From a virus, in IMG/VR virus record IMGVR_UViG_3300007734_000663, positions 1 to 38,124 of that record: a stretch of 38,124 bases of DNA; one strand, written 5' to 3'. Below the pieces are notes generated by a model that was given only the letters and a program-made list of their open reading frames with translations, was not told the origin of the DNA and made no database searches. Position numbers and translations under genes: made by a program. Position 1 is the first letter of the stretch. Each line of letters opens with the position of its first letter. Positions 18,117-27,207 of this stretch are shown here, piece after piece.

Positions 18117-20032
18117 TGGCCGCTGAACTTACAAAAGACGAACAGGATGCCGCGCTGCTTGCTGCTATGCAGGCATCGGTGGCTGAGAAACAGGCCGCTG
18201 CTGATGCAATAAATCGCAGGACAAGACCGGATGCTTTGCCAGTGGAAGGTTCCGTGTTTGATCAAGCACGGCAAACCTACACTCAGCACAATCAGTCCGG
18301 CTACACGCCGCTTGAAAATCAGGTAGTAAACCCAAAGTTGCTGGAGCCACTTCCTCCAGACACGTCAGTCTCAAACGCGACTATGCCGCAGCCAAGTGCG
18401 TCAATGGCGAATCCCGCTGGCGGGTATGTGATTCCGGAGGCGACTTATGTGCCAGCAGCGAGCGAATATGGAACATTTGGAAGCGCAAAACTTGGTGCCT
18501 CACCTGAAGATTATGTCGCGACGTTTCCTCAAGCTACCCCTAAACTAAGCTATCTTCCAGCAGACGCTCCGCAGGTAGGTTCTAGTCCGAATAGCCCTCC
18601 TGTTGCCCCAACACTCCAGCAAGAAGCGCCACTTCAAGCTAGCGGGATTGGAGCGCCACAGGTTAAAATGGACCCTCGATATGCTCAAGGCATCGAGGAC
18701 AGGCAGAGAACGCTTGGGGACTTGCAGGCTCTGCTCAAGGCGGGTGAAGCCCCTATTAACGAGCAGGAGAAGGCCTACACCGATAGGATGGGCAAGTATG
18801 CAACTGACCTTGGTACGTTGCAGGATGCACGTGGAAAACTGGATACGGCACGCGGCGTAGAGCGCCAAATTGAATCAGCGGACATGGCTCGGACGGCAAT
18901 GCGGTTCGATGCTAACCGAGTCTTCAGCGATGTGGCATCTAGCCCACTCGGCACCGCAGGCCTTGCGATTGCTTCTGGCATCGTTCAGGGGCTCAACGGG
19001 TATGCAGGCCAAGACAAGCCCGATGCGATTCTTTCCGCCATCAAAGATGCGGCGACGCGCGATGTCGGCAATCAGGTGAAGATGTCGGAAGCGGGCGAGA
19101 AGTCCAGGCTTGGTTCTAAGAACGCATACGACGAAGCGATTAAGAGCGGAGCGGATAAGCAGGAGGCTGTCCGGCTCGCTGCGATGGCTTCTCTCGACCA
19201 GATTGGCAAGGGCCTTGACTTCATGAAGGCACGCCAAGTCCGAGCCAAGGACCGCGCTGACCTCGAGATTGCATCCGGTGCATTGAAGTCTGAGGCGGGC
19301 AAAGAGTTTACAAAGATGGCTATGGACAATGCAGCGATGCGCATGCAAGCAAGTATAGCCAACTTGTCGAACAGCACTCATTTGCAAATTGCGAATGCTA
19401 CGTCGCGTAGAGAATATGCGCAGATGTCTTACGCAGCACAAGAAAAAGCCAAAGCAGCTGTTGGTGCGTATATGATGGATAACGATAAGGGCGGGGCGAT
19501 TCTTAAAAACGTCTCCAATGCGCAAGATTTTTATAGTGAGTTGAAGAAGGGCCTCGACAACAACGAGAAGCTGGAAGATTTGGTGGCGCGAGATTGGCTC
19601 ACAACGTTGACTGCTAAGTTGACACAGAGCGGTTCTTTGACTGGCAAGGACAAGAGCGCACTGCAGTCAACATTCGATTTGGAAGCAGCATCGGCCATTA
19701 AGGCCAGTTGGTCGCCAGAAAAAAAGGCGGTCATGTCATCTATTGCACGTTCTTACTCGGACCATCTCAGAGAACAGCTAGGCAAAAGTCAGACGACCGT
19801 CGAGCTTGCGGCTCAATCTCTGGTAACAGACTTGAAGGATGCAGACTCGGTAATGAGATTCATGCGCAAGAATGTCGACGGAGCAGCTAAGCAATATGAA
19901 ACGCAGGTTAGTATTGCACCATTAGACAAGCCGGTATGGGATGCAGCACTTGGAAATCAGATCCAACTTGCATACGCGCTAGAAAAAGATACGCTTTCTG
20001 GCAGCAAAAATGCGGCAGTCGTTCGGAAATAA
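18116..20032 (+). CDS. Ejection-type internal virion protein B (638 aa)
   Basis: A Pro/Ala-rich first third (about 1-200) is followed by helical, Ala/Lys/Asp-rich sequence with a short hydrophobic glycine segment (SPLGTAGLAIASGIVQGLNG, about 280-300) that could touch a membrane. No lytic transglycosylase motif was found. It is the middle member of three ejection-type genes, overlapping its upstream neighbour by one base and lying nine bases before the next. Confidence 0.58.
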   Translation: MAAELTKDEQDAALLAAMQASVAEKQAAADAINRRTRPDALPVEGSVFDQARQTYTQHNQSGYTPLENQVVNPKLLEPLPPDTSVSNATMPQPSASMANPAGGYVIPEATYVPAASEYGTFGSAKLGASPEDYVATFPQATPKLSYLPADAPQVGSSPNSPPVAPTLQQEAPLQASGIGAPQVKMDPRYAQGIEDRQRTLGDLQALLKAGEAPINEQEKAYTDRMGKYATDLGTLQDARGKLDTARGVERQIESADMARTAMRFDANRVFSDVASSPLGTAGLAIASGIVQGLNGYAGQDKPDAILSAIKDAATRDVGNQVKMSEAGEKSRLGSKNAYDEAIKSGADKQEAVRLAAMASLDQIGKGLDFMKARQVRAKDRADLEIASGALKSEAGKEFTKMAMDNAAMRMQASIANLSNSTHLQIANATSRREYAQMSYAAQEKAKAAVGAYMMDNDKGGAILKNVSNAQDFYSELKKGLDNNEKLEDLVARDWLTTLTAKLTQSGSLTGKDKSALQSTFDLEAASAIKASWSPEKKAVMSSIARSYSDHLREQLGKSQTTVELAAQSLVTDLKDADSVMRFMRKNVDGAAKQYETQVSIAPLDKPVWDAALGNQIQLAYALEKDTLSGSKNAAVVRK

Positions 20033-20041
20033 GGCATACTC

Positions 20042-23000
20042 ATGGCAACGACTAAAACTGGCTTTCTGCGATTCCTTGGTCCGAACGGCGAGGTAGTCGA
20101 GCGGCCACAAGAGGAGATTCAGAGTCTCCGAATGGCGGGGTTCCGAGCAGAAGCGGGGCAGTCGTTGCTGTTTGCCGATGGCGAAAAGGTGCAGCGCGTT
20201 CCAATCGAGAACATCACCAGGATTCCAGCGAGCGCAAGCTTGGCAATCCCAAGTGCCACGAATGCGTTCAAACTTGTAGCGAAGGAGGAGTATGGCGGCC
20301 TTGGGGGGGCGGCAAAGGGTCTCGCCTATGGCGCTGGGCAAGGGTTCACCTCTGGCTTTGGCGCGTATGGCGCGCAGAAGGCCGGATTGGTTGGCGGAGA
20401 GACCTTGGCGATGATTGATGAGGCGCAGCCCGTTGCCAAGTTTGTCGGCGAAGGCATCGGCATGGCCGCGCAGGGTGGGATTCTTGGTGCACTCGGTAAG
20501 GCAGCAAGAGGCGCTGGAGCTGTCGCTAAGGGCGCAGAGGCAGCTGGAGCTGTTGCCGAGGGCGCAGAGGCAGTGGGAGCCGCGTCGAAGGGCGCAAGCT
20601 TGGCTTCGCGTCTTGGCAAAGGCGCGGCATCAATGGGCTTGTACGGCGCTGGAAGCGAACTGACGGAAGCGCAGAGCCAAGGCCGAGAGGCAAACCCACT
20701 GAAGGCTGCCGCAATTATGGGCACGCTTGGAGCCGCTGGAGAAGTCGCATCGCCGTACATCTCCAAAGCGCTTGGCAAGGGCAAGGAATTCTTCACAAAC
20801 CTGCGCGCGAATAAGCTGGCGGCAGATGTCGAAGGGAGCCTTGCAGATGCAGAGAAGAAAGTAGCTGCTGCGACCACAGCAGAGGAGAAGGCTACTGCAA
20901 AGGTGGGGCTGGACGAGGCACGAGCACAAGCCAAGGCTAGTGGCGTTGCAACCGAAAAGCGTGTTAAAAACTCTATTGAGGATGCAGTAGACGACGCAGA
21001 CATCTCCTCTGGTAAAAGTGCAGCAGAGGCGATTGACCAGCAGCGGGTTGTCTTTGAGAATGACCTGAAAGCACGTGCAACAGCTATCGATGCAGCCGTA
21101 GCCAATATCAACACTGCCAAAGAGACGCTGGCAGGCATGGGGTTTGCGGGAAAGACGGCTGTTGCGGCAGCGGAGAAACTTCAGCAGAACCTGGGCAATG
21201 TCGCTGAGAAGCTTGCCATCACAACGGAAGACATTGCTACGAACGAAGGCCTTCTAACGGCGGCTCAACGGCAGCGTGCAGGAAAGACCGCGTTGTTGAA
21301 GGAGCAAGTTAAGAACGCCGGGTTGAAAGAGACCAACGCACAAGCAGTTGCGAAGGCAGCTGCCGAAGTCACTCGTGTTAGGGCGGCAAACGCAGGCGAG
21401 GCGGCAATTCAGAAGGCCGAGCAGTCTCTCGCGAATATAAAGGCAGAGGGTGCATTCCGCGAGGTAGCATCGCAGAACGCGAATGAAATCCTGGCGGCAA
21501 GTGTTGGCCAGACAGAAGTGTTGGCAGCGCAGAACAAGATTGGCAAGGCAGTAGGCAAGGTCGGCGGGGCGATTGACCGTGAGCTGACTTCTATGGAAAA
21601 TCTTGACGCACAGATCCGCAGGATCGTGCCTGAAGAGATCATCAGGACGGGAGAGTCTGGCGCAGCTGCAGATACCGTTATCGACTCGCTTGGCGCATCC
21701 GGAGCGAAAGAAGCAGAGAATATCGCGAACGTGTTCGTGCAGAAGACAACGGGTCTTACGCCTACTGGCGTTGCTCATGCAACGAAGAAGACGATATTTC
21801 AGTCGCTTGATATGGTGGCGAAGCAGGGCTTTGATAAGTTCATGGCTTTTGTCGAAGCGATGCCGCGCCATGTCAGTATCGGAAATGAAGTTGTCGCGAG
21901 CAAACCTGGGCATCTGTTTGACTGGCTGATGAAAAACGATGCCTTCATCAAGTCGCTTGATGTCGATCAGAGGGTGGCGATTGGCCGCATGGTCAACAAG
22001 GGAGAGTACGCGGCGACAACAGCAAAAGCTCGAGAAGAGATTGCAAGGCGTCTTCGGTCGAAGGCAAAGCCAGTGGCTCTCAAAGAGGCGGCTGCAGACA
22101 CTGTTGTACGCATGGAGAGCGCAGCCGCTGCTCCAGCAGAGGCACGTGCAGCAGAAGCAATGACGCCAGAGATGGCGTACACGGCAAAAGACCAGCAAAA
22201 ACTTGACTACCTAGCTGGTGAGAGAGCCCTCGGTGAGAGCAACCGCAAGCAGCTAAGTGCACTTGAGAACTCTCTTAAAGACGTAGAGTCTGAGGTAGCG
22301 CGCAATCTGAAGCGTGCAGAAGACCGCCTCGCCGCAGCTACGGAGAAACAGTCTACAGCGAAGACTACGCAAGCCAGGATCGAGCAAAACCTTAAGATAA
22401 ATCAGACGAATGCAGACATCGCTCGTCAGAAGAGTGCGGCAGATTCTATAGCAGTTGCTCAGAAAACTCTTGCGGAAGCGCGTGTAGCTACGGCGGCTGG
22501 TGGAAGCGCAGCAGCAGATGCGGCAAAGGAAGCTTCACTAGATGCGACTAGGGCAGCACAGGAAGCTACACTGGCAGGTAGGATTCTGAAGGGAGACGTG
22601 AAGCGAGCATCCCTGGAAACTGCCGAACGTGGCCTCAAGGAGAAGCTCAAAATTCTTCTGGGCGAAGGCGACAAGGGCGGGATTCGGGAACTCGAGCAAT
22701 CGGCTGCGGCGATAATTGATTCGACGAACAAAGACTTTGCCGGCGCGATTGAGCAGCATGCGTTGACGAAGAAATACTTTGTCGCGGGTGAGGAAGAGAT
22801 AGTCGCAGCACGCATGAAGGACTTCGCGAACACGCCAGAAGGCAAGAAGTTCTACGAGCAGATCGCGCTCGCGGCAAAAGCAGAGCGGCGCAAGGCTGTG
22901 CGAAAAGTGGCAACAGAGGCGGAAACTGCGGCTCGAGGAGGCGTGGCGGAGGCAGCTGAAGAAACGGCTGCGCCTGTTGGCAAACAAGAGGTCATCGACA

Positions 23001-23839
23001 TGATGACAAGCCCTGCGGTGGTTGGGTCCATGGCTGCTGGAGGACCGATTCCTGCGTTGGTGGCGCTGATCTCGATGGTCGCTAGCCGAGGCGGGAAGGG
23101 CTCCGTCCGGAAGGCACTCGTCTCGATGTCGCCGATGTTCTTCTATGACGCCAGCGTCCGAACGGCCAGCTTTCTGGAGGCTGTGGCTACCAGCAAGGTA
23201 TTGAAGACTGCCCGCACGGTTGCAACTCAGCGCGCGTATGCGAAGGTCACTCGGCCAGAGGTTGAGGCAGCGAAGACATACGTAGACGACCTGATCAAGG
23301 ACCAAGAGGATGCGAGGTCCGCGTTTATGCAGGCTGCTGGCTCGATAACGATACCAGACGGCAAGTTCAAAGAACTCGAGGCGCAGTATATGGGGGTCGT
23401 GTCGGAGCTTCAGAAGCGCCGACCGATGACTTACGGCAAGGGATCGCCATCAGCTGGTGAAGAGGACTTCGTCAAAGCGGTGCGCGTCATGACAAACCCG
23501 ATGTCTATCACGGATGCTATTCGAAGCGGGACGCTGACGCAGAGCCAGGCTGACATGATGAAGGTCATTTCGCCTTCGGCGTACGCCAACATGCGGAACA
23601 TGGTAGAAACCGTCGCCAGGGCCCAGCCCAAGGCCGTCAGCCCGTATGTCGTGAGAAGCTTCCGCATCGCTTCCGAAGTCATCCCTGGGAGGTTGAGTGT
23701 AGGAGGAGCGCAGTCGCTGATGAATCAGGCTACTGCAGCGCAGCAAGAGCAGAAGCAGTCGCAGAGCCTTGCGACGCGCAATCCGGGGACGAAGTCGTCA
23801 GTTGCAGAGAATGCATCTCTCGACATGCATCGGAACTAA
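20042..23839 (+). CDS. Ejection-type internal virion protein C (1265 aa)
   Basis: This is the largest of the ejection-type proteins. Residues about 83-200 are Gly/Ala-rich and repetitive (GAGAVAKGAEAAGAVAEGAE), like membrane-inserting segments. Long Ala/Lys/Glu coiled coils span about 255-500 and 720-960, and a second hydrophobic patch (GGPIPALVALISMVASRGG) lies near 1000-1020. The C-terminal 200 residues look folded. I see no clear peptidoglycan hydrolase motif, which such proteins often carry. A membrane-spanning conduit role is inferred from order and composition. Confidence 0.58.
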   Translation: MATTKTGFLRFLGPNGEVVERPQEEIQSLRMAGFRAEAGQSLLFADGEKVQRVPIENITRIPASASLAIPSATNAFKLVAKEEYGGLGGAAKGLAYGAGQGFTSGFGAYGAQKAGLVGGETLAMIDEAQPVAKFVGEGIGMAAQGGILGALGKAARGAGAVAKGAEAAGAVAEGAEAVGAASKGASLASRLGKGAASMGLYGAGSELTEAQSQGREANPLKAAAIMGTLGAAGEVASPYISKALGKGKEFFTNLRANKLAADVEGSLADAEKKVAAATTAEEKATAKVGLDEARAQAKASGVATEKRVKNSIEDAVDDADISSGKSAAEAIDQQRVVFENDLKARATAIDAAVANINTAKETLAGMGFAGKTAVAAAEKLQQNLGNVAEKLAITTEDIATNEGLLTAAQRQRAGKTALLKEQVKNAGLKETNAQAVAKAAAEVTRVRAANAGEAAIQKAEQSLANIKAEGAFREVASQNANEILAASVGQTEVLAAQNKIGKAVGKVGGAIDRELTSMENLDAQIRRIVPEEIIRTGESGAAADTVIDSLGASGAKEAENIANVFVQKTTGLTPTGVAHATKKTIFQSLDMVAKQGFDKFMAFVEAMPRHVSIGNEVVASKPGHLFDWLMKNDAFIKSLDVDQRVAIGRMVNKGEYAATTAKAREEIARRLRSKAKPVALKEAAADTVVRMESAAAAPAEARAAEAMTPEMAYTAKDQQKLDYLAGERALGESNRKQLSALENSLKDVESEVARNLKRAEDRLAAATEKQSTAKTTQARIEQNLKINQTNADIARQKSAADSIAVAQKTLAEARVATAAGGSAAADAAKEASLDATRAAQEATLAGRILKGDVKRASLETAERGLKEKLKILLGEGDKGGIRELEQSAAAIIDSTNKDFAGAIEQHALTKKYFVAGEEEIVAARMKDFANTPEGKKFYEQIALAAKAERRKAVRKVATEAETAARGGVAEAAEETAAPVGKQEVIDMMTSPAVVGSMAAGGPIPALVALISMVASRGGKGSVRKALVSMSPMFFYDASVRTASFLEAVATSKVLKTARTVATQRAYAKVTRPEVEAAKTYVDDLIKDQEDARSAFMQAAGSITIPDGKFKELEAQYMGVVSELQKRRPMTYGKGSPSAGEEDFVKAVRVMTNPMSITDAIRSGTLTQSQADMMKVISPSAYANMRNMVETVARAQPKAVSPYVVRSFRIASEVIPGRLSVGGAQSLMNQATAAQQEQKQSQSLATRNPGTKSSVAENASLDMHRN

Positions 23840-23894
23840 ACAAACGAATGCTAGCTACGGCTAGGGATACTACACACGCGAAAGGCAAACCATC

Positions 23895-24278
23895 ATGAGA
23901 GTCGGTACTGGTCTAGGTTCAAAAATCCGCACGTACGCAGCAACTGTGGGTACGACGTTCCGACAGTTGGAGTCAGCGCGCACAGACGATAGCGTGGTGG
24001 TGACCATCGGGACTCCGGTGGTGTTGTCAGCAACTGTGCGCGTCCGGACTCTGGATAGTTCGTATACGCAGGGTATCATCATCCGAAACCCATCGACGAC
24101 TGTCAGTCTGTTTGTCGCTGGTCTTGAGTACGATACATTAGTGTGCGATGCGACGTCGTCGCTGACAGCGTTTGAGGTGTTGCCTGGAGTTGCGCAACGA
24201 TTCGATGTGCGTGACGGAACGGGTATTTGTGTCGGAGTACTTGCGGCGACGTTGACGTTCAAGGTTGCCGGGAACTAA
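23895..24278 (+). CDS. Small beta-rich tail-region protein (127 aa)
   Basis: This is a Thr/Val-rich, predicted all-beta protein with no recognised family. It stands apart from the previous gene (55 bases) and from the tail-fibre gene (68 bases). The 68-base gap is AT-rich and contains TATAAA at 24295-24300 and an imperfect palindrome around GCATGC, but no -35 box at suitable distance. A role as a tail-fibre accessory or decoration is only positional inference. Confidence 0.6.
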   Translation: MRVGTGLGSKIRTYAATVGTTFRQLESARTDDSVVVTIGTPVVLSATVRVRTLDSSYTQGIIIRNPSTTVSLFVAGLEYDTLVCDATSSLTAFEVLPGVAQRFDVRDGTGICVGVLAATLTFKVAGN

Positions 24279-24346
24279 CAACGTACGCACTAACTATAAA
24301 CCATACGCATGCGGTATTACCATAGCGTACAAAATTTAAGGCTATC

Positions 24347-25603
24347 ATGAGCGCACCAGACATTATCAACCCAGGAGCCGCTTCAGGCGGCGTTCCCGTA
24401 GGCGGCAGCGGAGCCGCTGGCTACCTCGCCAAATGGACGGCACCGACAACGCTAGGCGGATCAACGACAACGGGCGCGACGGCTTCGCCTTACGTGGACG
24501 CGACCGGGCAGATCGGCGTCGGCACGACGAGCCCCATCGGAACGCTCGACGTTCGCGCAGCCAACCCGACCATCGTTTGCTCAAACTCGGCGACCCGCTA
24601 TGGTTATTCGGTCTGGAACGACGCCAGTTCTGAATTTCGCACCGGGACTGGAGGAGCGTTCCCCTTCGTTTTGCTAACCAGCAACACCGAACAAATGCGC
24701 ATCACCGCGGCCGGCAACGTCGGCATCGGCACGGCGAGCCCGAGCTACAAACTCACGATCGAAAACAGCGATTCGACGGCATACTCCACGGCGACGCAGG
24801 CGTCGCCCATGGCGAGCCTTCGAAATACGTATGGATCGGCTGGAAACACGCAAGTGATTCTAGTGTACTCGACCGCCAATTATTCCAGCGTCTGGAACAC
24901 TGGTCTGGTCGAAACAGGCGGGGGCGCATATACGGGCGCGCACATCTGGCAAAACAGGACCGGAGTATCGACCTGGGCCGAACGAATGCGCATCGACTCC
25001 AGCGGCTACGTCGGCATCGGCACGACGAGCCCGACCGGACGCCTCCACGTCGTCGGCGGCACAGCGGCAGCGGCCACAAACGGCGCGCCCGTAACGATTA
25101 TCGCGCAAACCGCGGGCAGCGGCAACCAAAACGGCGGAAACATCGTCCTAACCCCCGGCGCGCTATCCGGGACCGGGACAGCTGGCGTTGCGGACCTCTC
25201 AGGTCCAACGGGTACGGGCCTCAAACTTCCCGCGACGCCGGGCAACGCGGACACGCAAGTGCTCGACTGCTACGCAGAAGGGACGTGGTCGCCGACGCTT
25301 GCTGGATTTGTAACGAACACGCCAAGCACAATTGCGGCAAGCTATACGCGCGTTGGTCGGATGGTCACGCTGAACGTGTACCTGTACGCGGGCGGGAGTT
25401 CATTCGGCAGCACCCTTGGCACGACGACCGTAACGGTACCGTCTGGTATGACTCCAAATTTTAGCGGCGTCGGCATCGGCGGGCTCTCGCGCTCGAATTC
25501 CTCCGTTGCGCAAGCAATCGCGTATTACGATGGTAAAATTTATCTTGGCACCAGTACAAGCGCGGCCACTGAAATGTGGCTGTCGGTCACGTATTACGTT
25601 TGA
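24347..25603 (+). CDS. Tail fibre / receptor-binding protein (418 aa)
   Basis: The N-terminus is Gly/Ala/Pro-rich (residues 1-35), probably the virion anchor. Three GIGT-S/A-SP motifs follow (VGTTSP near 58, GIGTASP near 128, GIGTTSP near 224), each leading into a short strand such as TLDV or RLHV. This is the recurring unit of trimeric beta fibre shafts. The C-terminus (EGTWSPTLAGF, YTRVGRMVTLNVYLY) matches common phage fibre tip domains. No intramolecular chaperone is visible. Codon use is visibly more C-rich than the ejection genes upstream, suggesting exchange of the host-range module. Confidence 0.8.
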   Translation: MSAPDIINPGAASGGVPVGGSGAAGYLAKWTAPTTLGGSTTTGATASPYVDATGQIGVGTTSPIGTLDVRAANPTIVCSNSATRYGYSVWNDASSEFRTGTGGAFPFVLLTSNTEQMRITAAGNVGIGTASPSYKLTIENSDSTAYSTATQASPMASLRNTYGSAGNTQVILVYSTANYSSVWNTGLVETGGGAYTGAHIWQNRTGVSTWAERMRIDSSGYVGIGTTSPTGRLHVVGGTAAAATNGAPVTIIAQTAGSGNQNGGNIVLTPGALSGTGTAGVADLSGPTGTGLKLPATPGNADTQVLDCYAEGTWSPTLAGFVTNTPSTIAASYTRVGRMVTLNVYLYAGGSSFGSTLGTTTVTVPSGMTPNFSGVGIGGLSRSNSSVAQAIAYYDGKIYLGTSTSAATEMWLSVTYYV

Positions 25604-25612
25604 GGATTTATA

Positions 25613-25930
25613 ATGTACGCAACAATCGAACCCGTCTCCGTATTCCCAAGCGCCGCAACGGTGCTGTTCATCAACAACGTAACCGTTCAGCCCGGCAGCT
25701 CCGCGAGCTACCAGTGGTGGCTCCAGAACACCGAGCGCGGAAACCTCACGACCGGCTCAATCAACCTCGACGGCGCAGCCTACGCCGCGTGGGGCGCGGA
25801 CGACGAGTATCTGTACCGTTACACCGCGGAAAGCCTCGGATTGACAATCGTCGAGATCGTTCAAGACGTTGCCCCAGCAGGCGTGCCCGTGGTAGAGGCA
25901 GCAGCTCCAGTAGGAGGAACCAATGACTGA
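25613..25930 (+). CDS. Tail-fibre-associated protein (105 aa)
   Basis: This short beta-rich protein (SYQWWLQNTERGN, NLDGAAYAAWGADDEYLYRY) follows the fibre gene by nine bases, with GAGGA before the ATG. Small proteins of this pattern often follow fibre genes and can be tip, assembly or decoration components. It shares the C-rich codon use of the fibre gene. Its end overlaps the next gene by eight bases. Confidence 0.6.
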   Translation: MYATIEPVSVFPSAATVLFINNVTVQPGSSASYQWWLQNTERGNLTTGSINLDGAAYAAWGADDEYLYRYTAESLGLTIVEIVQDVAPAGVPVVEAAAPVGGTND

Positions 25931-26093
25931 ATCAGACGCACTCCAAGTTCTCATCAACGTGGCTCATGCAGCGCAGAAAGGGGGCGTCTTCGCCCTCGCA
26001 GACGCGCCAGTAGTCCTCGAAGCCGTCAAGCTCGCAGAGGCGTTGAAGGCCAGCCTCGCGCCGCCGGAAGCGCCACCGAGCGACGCGCTGTAG
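25923..26093 (+). CDS. Small helical protein (56 aa)
   Basis: The ATG has a very good AGGAGGAACC site. The product begins MTESDALQVLINVAHAAQKG and is Ala/Leu-rich and helical, with a Pro-rich end. No family is recognised. It overlaps the preceding gene by eight bases and the following GTG by one base (TAGTG), which argues that it is translated. Confidence 0.6.
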   Translation: MTESDALQVLINVAHAAQKGGVFALADAPVVLEAVKLAEALKASLAPPEAPPSDAL

Positions 26094-26344
26094 TGTCCCC
26101 CGCAAAAGACCCTGCCGGAGAAGCAGCAGAGAAAGCCGTTGAAAGGGTTTTCTTCCTGCTTGGCGTGGACGTTCACGATGCGGCTAGTATCGAGGAGTTC
26201 CGCCAAGACCTGCGCTTCGGCAAGTCTATGCGGAAATATGCAGAGCAGGGGACGGCGGCCATGGTCAAAGTTGTGGCCATGCTCGTCGTCTCCGGTGTTG
26301 TTTGGGCGATTCAGAACAAGCTCAACCCATTCGCGGGGAAGTGA
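26093..26344 (+). CDS. Single-span membrane protein, holin candidate (83 aa)
   Basis: The N-terminal 50 residues are soluble and include GVDVHDAASIEEFRQDLRFG, a pattern seen in small phage membrane proteins. One hydrophobic helix follows (AAMVKVVAMLVVSGVVWAI, about 55-73) and then a basic end. The GTG overlaps the previous stop. Its place in the cluster leading to the endolysin makes it a holin or lysis-associated candidate; one span and the lack of a signature keep this tentative. Confidence 0.55.
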   Translation: MSPAKDPAGEAAEKAVERVFFLLGVDVHDAASIEEFRQDLRFGKSMRKYAEQGTAAMVKVVAMLVVSGVVWAIQNKLNPFAGK

Positions 26345-26547
26345 TGGACGAAGCTCGCTGGGCCTTTATCTGGCCACTCATGACGCTGATCATCAACGCG
26401 GTCTTCCGCTTCCGCTCACCGGATGCGTGGTGGGCCTGGGCAGAGCGCAACCCGCGCCTCGCGGGCATCGTCCGCCTCGTGAGCGCGCTTGGTCTTGACG
26501 GCGCAAAGGCTCTCAACGCACTGAAGCAAGCAGCGGGGAAAGAATGA
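26344..26547 (+). CDS. Small membrane-associated protein (67 aa)
   Basis: It starts at an ATG overlapping the previous TGA, with GGGGAAG just upstream. FIWPLMTLIINAVFRF (about 8-23) could be a short membrane helix, followed by an amphipathic helix. It could be a second holin component or antiholin, but nothing decides this. The end overlaps the next gene by ATGA. Confidence 0.55.
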   Translation: MDEARWAFIWPLMTLIINAVFRFRSPDAWWAWAERNPRLAGIVRLVSALGLDGAKALNALKQAAGKE

Positions 26548-26771
26548 ATCATGCGAAATGGCTGGCGGTTCTGGCGCTTGCTGGCGCGACTGTGGGCTGC
26601 GTTACTCCATGCAAGAGGGTTGCGCTTACGGCGGTGGCTCTTGACAAAGAGTGCGCGGTAGTCGCTCGCGACAACAAAGATATGAAGCTCGCGGTGGCGT
26701 GCGCTACGGCGTACCTCCACGTCGTAGACAGCCTCACGGCAGGCACGTGCAGCGCGGAGATTGGCAAATGA
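26544..26771 (+). CDS. Putative small lipoprotein (75 aa)
   Basis: The N-terminus has a positively charged residue, a hydrophobic core and a Cys (WLAVLALAGATVGC), resembling a lipoprotein signal; the residue three before the Cys is Thr rather than Leu, so the lipobox is imperfect. The mature part is short and has four further Cys. Near an endolysin this could be an outer-membrane spanin (Rz1-like), but no inner-membrane spanin partner is recognised. Confidence 0.55.
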   Translation: MNHAKWLAVLALAGATVGCVTPCKRVALTAVALDKECAVVARDNKDMKLAVACATAYLHVVDSLTAGTCSAEIGK

Positions 26772-27049
26772 ACGAAGCACTTGGCTGGTTGTCAGCCGTC
26801 ATCGCCATCGTCAACAAGGTGGAGGCAGAGATTGGCCAGCTTCCCAGGTTTGAGAACGGGAAGCTCATCATGCCGGAGTCGCAGTCGCTCAAGGTAGCTG
26901 CGGGGCTCATCGACCCTGCCGAGGTCGCGAACTCGCTGCTGAGCGCAGCGGTCGCAGCAGACCCTACGCTTCATTCGGCGCTGCACATCGCCGCGCTCAA
27001 CAGTCAAGGACTGGACCGTCAACGTCTTCAAGCCGCATTGAAGGAGTAG
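26768..27049 (+). CDS. Hypothetical lysis-region protein (93 aa)
   Basis: The ATG overlaps the previous stop as ATGA. The product is helical (LSAVIAIVNKVEAEIGQLPRF at the N-terminus, then Ala/Leu-rich helices) with no clear membrane span or known domain. It is tightly packed within the string of small genes before the endolysin. Confidence 0.6.
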   Translation: MNEALGWLSAVIAIVNKVEAEIGQLPRFENGKLIMPESQSLKVAAGLIDPAEVANSLLSAAVAADPTLHSALHIAALNSQGLDRQRLQAALKE

Positions 27050-27051
27050 CC

Positions 27052-27207
27052 ATGCCTCTATCGAACTCTGTAGCCGACAACATGCGCGAGCTGATGGAAG
27101 ACAACAAGAAGAAGGGCAAGGAGCGCGGTGCCAACGGCAAGCCGCGCAAGCGCTCTCAGATGATTGCCATGGCTCTTGAGGCGGCCCACAAGCCAAAGGC
27201 TGGTTGA
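27052..27207 (+). CDS. Small basic protein, DUF6496-like pattern (51 aa)
   Basis: The ATG follows AAGGAG at ideal spacing. The product is Lys/Arg-rich, with the order NMRELMEDNKKKGK, then KPRKRSQMIAMALEAAHK. A basic linker followed by Q-x-I-A-x-A-L-E-A-A resembles the small DUF6496-type phage proteins of unknown function. The stop overlaps the endolysin ATG by one base. Confidence 0.6.
   Translation: MPLSNSVADNMRELMEDNKKKGKERGANGKPRKRSQMIAMALEAAHKPKAG

Noticed and set aside
24347-25930. Diversity-generating retroelement acting on the tail fibre
   Set aside because: No reverse transcriptase gene and no template/variable repeat pair was seen.
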